Origin: Piromyces finnis
Taxonomy: Eukaryota; Neocallimastigomycota; Neocallimastigomycetes; Neocallimastigales; Neocallimastigaceae
Direction of reading: 5' to 3'
DNA length: 64,000 nt
Assembly (NCBI GenBank): GCA_002104945.1
Contig: MCFH01000024.1
Coordinates: 62,001 to 126,000 of the forward strand
Shown here: positions 1-8,700 of the stretch, in pieces
Position numbering within the stretch: the first letter of the stretch is position 1
How the letters are laid out: every line of letters starts with the position of its first letter
Program-made: the position numbers and the translations under genes
Notes under the pieces: generated by a model
The model's input: the letters and a program-made list of their open reading frames with translations, nothing else
Database searches by the model: none
What the model was told of the DNA's origin: nothing

Positions 1-882
1 ATAAATAAATACCAAATTCTTCTGCCCAACAAGATGATCCTGAACTTGAACTTGGAGTTGGAGCAGGTGAGGTTGTAGTATAAGAATTGTATGAATTTTT
101 ACAATTATCTCTAATACCACACCTATTAAAAAAAATTTTTTAAATAAATTCATTCGTTAATTATTATGGTATCTTTTTAAATATATATATATAATAATGT
201 ATATATATTACCAATCTCCTTTTTCGTAACTATAACAAAAAATATTATCAATATCAAATATTAAAATTTATACCCAGTATTATAATTATTATTTATTTAA
301 TAATATTAAAAAAAAAAAAAAGTAATATTAGTTAAATATTAAAAGCATTAATGAAATAATAATAAAAAAAATTAAAAAGCTATAATACCCCCAATCTCCT
401 TCTTCATCTGTGAATACAATATTACATTTTGAGCAACATGGATATATTGGAGAAGAAAAACATTCTTTATAATAAACATCACATGAAGACTTTGTTATTC
501 CACACCATTCACCATTTTCAATACCTTGATAATTAATATTATCATATTATTATTCATATTATATATAGTATATAAAATATTTTATTATTTACTTTAGATT
601 ATTTACCCCATTGACCATTTTCATCTTCAAATTGAACTCTACAATTTTTACAACATTTATATCCTTTTTTAAATGTGAAGAATTTTTATTTTAATTTAAA
701 TTATAATTGTGTTTACAAAGTATTTAAATACAAATTTTAAATATTTTATTTTTTTTTTTCTTGAATTTGAATATTTAAAATAACAACTGTCTTTAATTAC
801 CAAGATCTTGAGCCCAGCATTTTTCAGCAAATGTTTTTGATGTTAATAATCCGAGAATTGAAATTAAAAAGGAAGTTTTCAT
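1..882 (-). CDS. Secreted multi-dockerin protein, 5' part (runs off window start)
   Basis: Five exons on the minus strand: 882-801, 663-607, 524-389, 229-212 and 122-13, with a sixth intron starting at 12; phases 1,1,2,2,1 join without a stop. The protein starts MKTSFLISILGLLTSKTFA, a signal peptide. Two complete fungal dockerin modules follow: the first begins CWAQDLGYKCC and runs through DENGQWG to NGEWCGI; the second begins ECFSSPIYPCC and runs through TDEEGDWG to GDWCGI. A Thr/Ser/Pro linker (TTTSPAPTPSSSSG) leads to the start of a third module (CWAEEFG). Fungal dockerins bind cohesins on scaffoldins of anaerobic fungal cellulosomes, so this protein is probably exported and docked onto that complex. 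The catalytic or other C-terminal part lies outside the window, so the enzyme class is unknown. Exon 4 is only 18 nt. All cysteines of the module pattern are present in modules 1 and 2. Confidence 0.88.
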
Positions 883-1376
883 TTTTATATAATATATTTT
901 TTTTTTATTATTCTAATTTAACATATATTTTAAAATATTTTTTTTCTTGTTATTACTTTATTTTATTTTTAAATTTTCTTTTATATTTTCAATTTTTCTT
1001 TATTCCTTTTTCTTTTTTTTTTTTTATCTTCAATGTTTTTCAATGATATAATTATTTATTCTCTAAAAATATAAAATACATAATATACATATATTAAATA
1101 GTTAATTATTATTAATTTCAATATTCATAAATTAATATTATTATATTATAATTATACTATTATTATTTTTATTATAAACCTGACAGATTCAGAGAAGTTC
1201 ATAAAAAAAAGGAAATAGAAAAAATAAATGTAAAAATTAGAAAAAGTAAATTTTAAAGGTATAAAATAAAAAAAAAAGGTTTAATTAATTTTTTAAAAAA
1301 TGTTATGAAGGTACAATAATAATTTATTAATTAAAAATTTAAATTAAAAACTTTTTTTAAAGTCATTATTTAAAGC

Positions 1377-1407
<31 letters not shown>

Positions 1408-2630
1408 CATTATAAAAAGAAAAAAAAAAAAAGAATTAAAGGTTAAAGGTATATTCAATATAAAATATTAAAGATGAATTAGAAATAAAACTTTTTCACC
1501 CTTTAATATTTGATAAAAACTAAACCTTTTAGTATTAAGATAAATCTTTTTTTTTTTTAACTCTCCATTATGATATTAAATAAAGTTATTAAAAATAAAT
1601 TAAAAATTAAATAGGACTTAACAAAAAGATAATTGTAATTCTTATGATTAATTATTATTCATTTTAAAATAATTTAATATGGCATCTGTACTAAAGATAT
1701 AAACCTATAAAAAAAAATAGAAAAAGATAATACATACTTATTTATTACCGTTATTCTCAATATTACTTTATTACTAATACTATTAAAAACATTATTATTG
1801 TTAAAATAGCATTGCCTTTATTTTAATGCTAATATTATTTATATTTTTTCTATTATTTAAATTTCACTTTTTTATAGTTTACTTTTTTTTTAATTTATTA
1901 AATATAATAAAAATTACTCATTTTAATATATTTTATGAGTGGATTTTTTTAATTGTTTTTTTTATTGGTTATTGCGGTAAATAAATTAACATAAACTTTA
2001 TTAATTATAAAAGTAAATTATTTGTGCAACGTTAATGAAATTATTAAGTTTAATTTTTCATGATCGTCCTTAATTTTTATATTAATTTTTATTGTGTAAC
2101 AAAATAATATTTATGATATTAATATATTTAAAATTTATAATTTATATTAAATTTAACATTCATTTTTTAAGTTTGAAATGTAAATTTTACTTCATTATTC
2201 ATTATAATTACTATATTTTTTATAATATAGTAATAAAAATAATATTTTCACATAGAGGCTAACATTATTTTGATGTAAAAAGGTTATTTTTACACCACTA
2301 AATTTGTAAAGCGTAAAAATATTATAAAGGAAAAAGATATAAAATATGTAAATTAAACACCAGGTTTAATTACATTTTTTATGATTTAAATAATTGTAAT
2401 TATTTAAAATATGAACTATTATAATAATTATTGAAAAAACTAGGGTTATGATAAATCAAATTTCAACAAAGTTTTTTAAAATATTAATAATATGTAAAAT
2501 ATAAATATATATATTTTATATATTTATGTATTATATATTTATGTTTTATATAATATTACATTTATATTTATACCTTATAGATATATTTATTTATTTATAT
2601 ATATTAATGTAATATTAACAGTATTTAAAA
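883..2630. other. Intergenic, AT-rich
   Basis: No coding signal was found. The stretch has long T and A runs (for example about 1380-1407), typical of gene flanks here, and would contain the promoter of the dockerin gene. Its right part includes the left arm of an inverted repeat, listed separately. Confidence 0.6.
2021..2133 (+). repeat. Left arm of a ~112-bp inverted repeat
   Basis: The reverse complement of this segment matches 4043-4153 almost base for base (about five differences seen by eye, roughly 95% identity). Homology stops sharply at TTGTGCAAC on the outer side. The two arms enclose a small membrane-protein gene and a LINE relic. This could be terminal repeats of a composite or foldback element, or two copies of a dispersed short element in opposite orientation. 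Confidence 0.8.
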
Positions 2631-3320
2631 CTATGTATTATTAGATTGATTTCTATTATTCCTTCTTCTCTTACAACAATAACAGCATATAATTATTATA
2701 ATAAGAGTTATAATAATAATAAATATTCCAGCAAATATTATTGACCCTTCTATACCAGTTTGAACACCATTACTATCTGAAGGGCCGTAATCTTGTACAC
2801 TTTCACATTTGTTATGCATACATAGCTTTGAGGAACACTCATCACCTTGTTCACAAGGATTATTTGGTGGTTTACCACAATATATATATGAACTTTTACC
2901 TAAAAACAATTTATCTGAATAACTATCACTACAATGAACAATAGGTGTCTCATTGTTAAATACGCAATGATTTTTATAACATTTATTAGATAAACATTCG
3001 GTATCATAACTACATTGACAAGAATAATCAATACCATTAACATCACATATATCATTACATTTATTTGAATCAATATTTTCATAAATACAAGTATAAGTAA
3101 TGCAACTTGTACTATTTCCATTAATATCAGGAATATCTACGAAATAAGTACTGTAAAAATTATTAATACTAGTACAGATATCATTTTTACAATAAAATTG
3201 AGGTTTCCAATTATATTGATTTTTTAGTTTTAAAACATCGTCTATAGTTATAATATTTGTAGATTTAATCTGTTTGAAATAAAATACTATATATATACAT
3301 ACATATAATATTTTTAACAT
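2631..3320 (-). CDS. Cys-rich single-pass membrane protein, unknown function
   Basis: One uninterrupted 229-residue frame starting at an ATG. Residues 1-20 look like a signal peptide (MLKILYVCIYIVFYFKQIKS). Residues about 45-180 hold many cysteines in short spacings (for example CQCSYDTEC, CYKNHC, CEQGDEC, CMHNKC), suggesting disulfide-rich EGF-like folds in the extracytoplasmic part, with several N-x-S/T sites. A hydrophobic stretch at about 193-215 is followed by CCYCCKRRRNN, a basic stop-transfer tail. The layout is therefore type I: outside N-terminus, short cytoplasmic tail. I do not recognise a named family. The gene sits between the arms of an inverted repeat (2021-2133 and 4043-4153). 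Its composition is more balanced than the flanks, which supports real coding. Function cannot be told from sequence. Confidence 0.7.
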   Translation of the reverse strand: MLKILYVCIYIVFYFKQIKSTNIITIDDVLKLKNQYNWKPQFYCKNDICTSINNFYSTYFVDIPDINGNSTSCITYTCIYENIDSNKCNDICDVNGIDYSCQCSYDTECLSNKCYKNHCVFNNETPIVHCSDSYSDKLFLGKSSYIYCGKPPNNPCEQGDECSSKLCMHNKCESVQDYGPSDSNGVQTGIEGSIIFAGIFIIIITLIIIIICCYCCKRRRNNRNQSNNT

Positions 3321-3837
3321 ATGTTGCTACGTACATTTTATAAATTCTTTTAAAATGACACTTTGTTCACTAATCAATACTATAGTATTAATTTATTATA
3401 ATTATTATATTAATTCTATATATAATTTTATTATTTAAATAATGTGTAGAATATATATTTTTTGTAAAATAATATTCGATATAATAAACAATTATTTATT
3501 AATTTATATATGTTTTTTAAATTGTCTCAGAGATCTTACATTTTATTTCTGGAAATAAAAAAGATAAAGCTAATTTTGTTGAATTGTTAAATAAATATAT
3601 TATTTTATAAATAAAAGAAGATATTACGGTGAGCTTTATAATAAAACAAATTATCATTAATTTACCAATAAAATAATAAATAATAAATAACAATTACAAA
3701 AATGATAAAAATTAATAAATAATTATGTTTAAAATGAAAAAGGATTTTTTAAATTTCAAAAAAAAAAAAAATAAATAAAAAAAAACAGAATATAAATTTA
3801 ATATAAATTATAAACTTTAAACATATTAATTTTTTTT
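3321..3837. other. Intergenic, AT-rich
   Basis: Low-complexity sequence upstream of the membrane-protein gene. It would contain that gene's promoter. An A-rich run lies at about 3759-3785. No reading frame or RNA signal is seen. Confidence 0.5.
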
Positions 3838-4010
3838 CCTTCGAGTGCATTTCTCCTATCAATCAGGATAAGCCCCAATGGTGGTTCTTCGAGAAACGTT
3901 GGCTCTTTCCTATTGCTAGGCGGTTGTGACCCTCCTGGCCTGTCATACTGAATCTTCTGTCTCGACGCTCAATTAACCCATGTACATTAGATACATGTCG
4001 TTATACGATA
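3838..4010 (-). mobile_element. Relic of a LINE 3' end
   Basis: This segment is clearly GC-richer than its surroundings. On the minus strand the part at 3970-3922 reads GAGCGTC...GAAGA..CAGTA.GACAGGCCAGGAGGG.CA..., which follows the end of the LINE reading frame at about 42,505-42,560, including an identical 15-mer GACAGGCCAGGAGGG. Beyond that core the two sequences diverge. The match identifies it as the 3' end of a related LINE, with no intact frame. The limits of the relic are approximate. Confidence 0.6.
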
Positions 4011-4042
4011 TTTCTGACCATAATACTAAGCCTCATATAGTC

Positions 4043-4153
4043 TTAAATATATTAATATCATAAATATTATTTTGTTACACAATAAAAATTAATATAAAAA
4101 TTGAGGACGATCATGAAAAATTACACTTAGTAATTTCATTAAAGTTGCACAAA
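4043..4153 (-). repeat. Right arm of the ~112-bp inverted repeat
   Basis: Inverted partner of 2021-2133 and about 95% identical to it by eye. It ends within about 10 bp of the first recognisable codon of the Ty3/gypsy integrase relic, so it may mark an insertion junction in that older element. Confidence 0.8.
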
Positions 4154-4161
4154 CAAAAATC

Positions 4162-4456
4162 AGGTTTATGGACTTAGAATGGCTAGATAACCCTGAAAAT
4201 TACAACCCTCTACCCTTCTACAAGCTACAAGCAAGAAAGTACGGTCCTTTCAAGGTTATTGGAATTGATGAAAGAAAACTTAACTACCGCCTAGATATTA
4301 ATAAGTCTTTTTTCTCCCAATGTTTATCCAGTGTTTCACATCAGTGAGTTAGAACCTTACTACAACAAACCAGTAGAAATTACACCGGCACCTAAAGGCT
4401 ACCAGAAAATTATAAAAACTTTTAATGCAAGAAGAAAGAAGAACAACAGTATCTAA
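4162..4456 (+). pseudogene. Ty3/gypsy integrase C-terminal relic, frameshifted
   Basis: Frame 1 from 4162 reads RFMDLEWLDNPEN, then KLQARKYGPFKVIGIDER and LNYRLDI. This is the typical integrase tail of Ty3/gypsy elements (K-L-x-x-R-K-x-G-P-F-x-V ... Y-x-L). Near the T-run at about 4308-4314 the frame is lost. Moving by one base, the family pattern continues as VYPVFHISELEPYYN and ends at a TAA at 4454-4456. One extra base in the T-run explains the shift. No RT, RNase H or LTRs were found next to it, so it is a decayed fragment. The upstream edge abuts the right inverted-repeat arm. Confidence 0.75.
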
Positions 4457-4572
4457 CTACCTTCAGTGACTTTAGGCAAGAGTAGGTTAATGCTGACATA
4501 GCTAACAAGAACACCCACTATGATAATTTAGTTATTAACTTGAATAAAGAGGTGATAACTAACTTAACTTTT

Positions 4573-4796
<224 letters not shown>

Positions 4797-4922
4797 TTCA
4801 CTTTTTTCCGTTTTTATATAGATTATTCCTTTTTATATTTTTCCACGATCATTCAAAAATGTTTCAATTTAAAAAAGATCAATTTATTATTAATAATAAT
4901 ATGCATAAAAAAATTAAATTTT

Positions 4923-4936
4923 ATGATCATGACCAT
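4923..4936 (+). repeat. SINE target-site duplication, left copy
   Basis: ATGATCATGACCAT, identical to 5471-5484 on the other side of the element. Confidence 0.85.
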
Positions 4937-5470
4937 GTCGTTCCAGTTTCTATCCTGGTTGTTAAGACCCCCGCTTAGCATTCATAAGGCTTCTGGTTCG
5001 ACCCCCGCCATTGACAGTTCTTTAGCGATTTTCCTGTTTCAGGTTTGCGCTTAAAGTATAGGGGTTAAAGGTCAATTCAGGTAAGTATAACTATACCACC
5101 GGACTCTACCCTAAGCAGTTAATTCAGATTGGTAGTTTTCTCCGTATCAAGCGGTTTTCCCACTGAAGTTTAGAGTATATGTAGGAAGGGGTATCAATTA
5201 ATTCACAGATTACTAACTATGGTCTTTGAGGGTTGTTCTCATCGTTAATCATCCTTCGCCAATAAAGGTTCAGGAGATCACTGGTGTTGGTAGCTCGGTC
5301 TTTGTGTGATAGGATCGTTAAGAGCAATAAGCCATTCCATATTAGCCCTGCCCAGAGGGATGATTGTGCCGACGTCGTTCTGATATGGCAATGTACAATA
5401 ATGTACAATCACATACCATATATAACTCAGGGGGTTAGATGAGGATATATGGAAGTCTAAAAAAAAAAAA
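4937..5470 (+). mobile_element. tRNA-related SINE with A-tail and 14-bp TSD
   Basis: A 534-bp segment, GC-richer than its flanks, ends in a run of about 12 A and is bounded by the perfect 14-bp direct repeat ATGATCATGACCAT (4923-4936 and 5471-5484). That is the signature of LINE-driven target-primed retrotransposition. Its head carries a good RNA polymerase III B box, GGTTCGACCCC, at 4995-5005. About 39 bp upstream at 4956-4966, TGGTTGTTAAG resembles an A box with one off-consensus base. Both sit in a tRNA-like context (GCTTAGCATTCATAAGG between them), but the head does not fold into a clean cloverleaf. The body has no long open frame. Transcription from the internal promoter and use of a LINE's reverse transcriptase are inferred. 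Confidence 0.75.
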
Positions 5471-5484
5471 ATGATCATGACCAT
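5471..5484 (+). repeat. SINE target-site duplication, right copy
   Basis: ATGATCATGACCAT directly after the A-run. Its last two bases overlap the 5-bp duplication of the adjacent copia element. Confidence 0.85.
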
Positions 5485-5487
5485 CTC
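5483..5487 (+). repeat. Copia copy 1 target-site duplication, left
   Basis: ATCTC, repeated at 11482-11486. Confidence 0.9.
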
Positions 5488-5722
5488 TGTCAGATAAATT
5501 TAGTTTACACTTAAATTTATTTATAAAACTATTTGGGTTTTTATAATCTTTTATTTATTTATATTTATTTTATAATATAAATATTGTAACTTTCTTAAAA
5601 TCTTTTTATTAAAAAATAACCAAAGAATAAAAATGTAGTACAATATTAATTTATAATTTTATAAAATACAAATACATAAAAAATACATAAAATATTATTT
5701 TGTAATGTATTTTATTTTCACA
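5488..5722 (-). repeat. 3' LTR of copia copy 1
   Basis: 235 bp, TG...CA ends. Identical to 11247-11481. It carries GTAATG where copy 2 has GGAATG in both of its LTRs. Confidence 0.95.
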
Positions 5723-5744
5723 CTCCCCCAAAGTTATAAATTCA

Positions 5745-8700
5745 TTATTTGTATTTATATAATAAACTATCTCTAAATATTTTCATTTTATTTTTATTCA
5801 AGTATTTAGTAAAACCATCTGCTAAATTTTCTTCTGATTTTATATATTCTAGACTGATTTTATTTTCTTTAATTAATTCTCTTACTTTATGGTACTTAAT
5901 ATCAATATGTTTTGACTTTGGATTAATCGTTTCATTATTTGCGTTGTAAATAGTTGCTTGATTATCAATATTGATTTTTAAGCATTCTTCCTTTATTTTT
6001 AATTCACTAAAAATATTTCTATACCACAGAGCTTGCTTTGAGCATTCACAAAGTCCATAATATTCTGCTTCGGCGGTTGAAGTTGATACACATTTTTGCA
6101 GTTTTGAGTACCAGCTTGTTGGTCCATTTCCCAATAAAAATACAAATCCAGTGGTAGATTTTCTTGTTTCTTCATCTCCCCCATAGTCTGAATCTACAAA
6201 AATCTTCAAATTTAAGTTTCTTTCAAAACGGATTCCATAATGAGGATTTTCTTTCAGATATTTGAATATTTGTAATACATTCTTCCAATTTTGGATAGTA
6301 GGATTTTGTGAGAACCTAGATGCTTTGGTTACTGAAAATAAGATATCTGGACGAGTACCTATGGCTAAATATAAAAGACTTCCTATTGCAGCTCTATAAG
6401 TAGTAGGGTCAAAAGGCTGATTGAGTTGTTCATCATTCTTGATTGGTGTAGTTGTCTTTGATCCTCTGCAGTTTTCTAAACCAAATTTGTGTAATATATC
6501 CTTTAAATACCTTTCTTGATGTAACAAATACCCATCTTTTAACGTTTCTACTTTGATTCCTATGATGAAATTTGCATCACCAACATCCGTGATAACATAT
6601 TTCTCTTTAATTAATTTAATAGTTTTATCTATTTCTTCCTTTTTACCAGTTATTAGGATGTCATCAACATATATTCCAACTAAACATACTAATTTATTGT
6701 TTTTGGTCTTTATAAATATGCATGGTTCGCTAACTAATTTCTGAAATCCTAGTTCAATGAGAGTATTGCTGATGTTGTTATTCCATTCTCTTGCTGCTTG
6801 TTTTAAGCCATATAATGCTTTATTTAATTTCCATAATCCTTTTTTATACATTTTATCTCCTTCAGGTGCTTTCATATATATATCTTCCTTTAAATCTGCA
6901 TACAAATATGCGGCCTTAACATCTAATTGATGGATTTTATAGTTATTAATTGCAGCTATTCCTATTAGGATTCTTAATGAGTCTTGTTTTAGAGTAGGAG
7001 AAAAGGTCTCATTGTAGTCTTCTCCATATTCTTGTGTAAAACCTCTGGCTACAAGTCTAGCTTTGTATTTTTCTATCTCACCAGTGCTATTCCTTTTTAT
7101 CTTAAATACCCATCTTGAATCAATAATATTGGCGTCTTCTGGAACTTCATCTATTCTTTTGAACACTTTTCTTTCTTTCATATTTAGCAATTCGGCTTCT
7201 ATTGCTTTTATCCACTTATCCTTATCTTTTCTTTTAAATATATCATTATAGGAATTTGGCTCCTTGATTTGTGCTATAGTTAGCGCCACTTCCTTAATTT
7301 TCTTCTTTTCTGGTTCATGTTCATGTGGCTTACTAAATTTTTCTTCTATGACATCTTCACTTGGAACAAGTTTCCGCTTTCTTGGGAATTTTTCTTCCTT
7401 TGGTGGATGATTTTCATTTAATTTAAAATTTTTATTGGATTTTAATTTTCTATTTAGATTTCTCTTATTCAAAAAATTTTGTTTTGATAATAACTTTTTC
7501 TTATCAAAAAATTTTTTCTTAGATTTATCTTTATTGATTGGATCTTTAATTTCATTTTTATTTTTTAAATTTCTCAAATTATATTCCTTTTTATTTTGAT
7601 TATTTAAATTACTTTCTTTTTCATCAGAAATATTTTTAAATTTGGACTTTTCTTCAGGAATATTGATATTTTCTTTATTCAAATTTCTTCTTATTTCATT
7701 CTCATTAATAGGTATGTAATTTTTCTTATAATATTCTTCATTCTTATAATTTACTTTTACATTTGAATAATTATTTTCTATTTCTTTTCTATTATTTTTA
7801 TTTATATTATTTTTGACACTCTCAATATTTTCAAAATCAATTTTCTTTCTTGTTCCTAAATCAATGTCAGGACTCAGGATATTTAAAAAATCATTATTGT
7901 CAATTTCTCCAGTTAAATCATTTATCTCCATTTCTGATGGTATTTTTAATACTTCTTCAATTAATTCATTTTTATTTACAATGTCTGAATTTTCTTCTAT
8001 AAAATAAACATTTCCTTTTGCATTCAGGTATTTATTATTCCTTTTATTATCCTTTGATATATTTGAATTGTCTTTACTGTTTATATTTTTATTTTTCTTG
8101 TCGTCATTTCTCTTTATATTCACTTCTTTAATTTCACAAATTTCAGTTTCGTCAGCACTATTATATTTTAAATTATTATATTTTAAATTATTTTCTTCCA
8201 AGGTAAAGTTATTTATATTGCCGTCGTTACTTCCTGAAATGTCATTATTGTTTTCTTTTTCTTTATTGGTTTCACTTACAGATTCCATTGAAGTACTTAT
8301 TTTAATTTCTTTATTTTCTTCCATTCCTTCAATTTTCTGGTAATTATTTTTGTTCAAACGTTCTTTTTTCTTTTCTTTTAGTTTAATATAGTCTAAGAGA
8401 TTTAAGTCTTCTTCTTCTGAGTCTTCTATACTCATATTACTATCATTAGTGTCCTCGCAGACTTGCATAAAACTTTCAGAACTATTATTTTTTTCTTTAT
8501 TTAATAGTGACGTGAGCTTATCCAGCTTTTCTTCTATATTTCTAAATTTTTCTTCATAATTTACTTCTTTTAAGTCTTCTTTATTACTAGTTTTATCATT
8601 GAGTGTTTCTAGGTTTTCATTCATTAATTTATCATTTTCATTTGAAATGTCCTTTTCTTTTTTGTCTTTATTGTTATTGTTTTCATTTTCTTTATCATAC

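Noticed and set aside
831-1046. Plus-strand 71-codon Phe/Tyr/Leu-rich frame
   Set aside because: Overlaps the antisense of the dockerin signal-peptide exon and then a T-rich flank; composition is that of AT-rich noncoding DNA.
4950-5012. A tRNA gene
   Set aside because: There is a good B box, but the D, anticodon and T arms do not pair into a cloverleaf and there is an A-tail and target-site duplication further on; a SINE head fits better.
4937-5470. Two overlapping minus-strand frames of 63 and 68 codons
   Set aside because: They lie inside the SINE and show no protein features.
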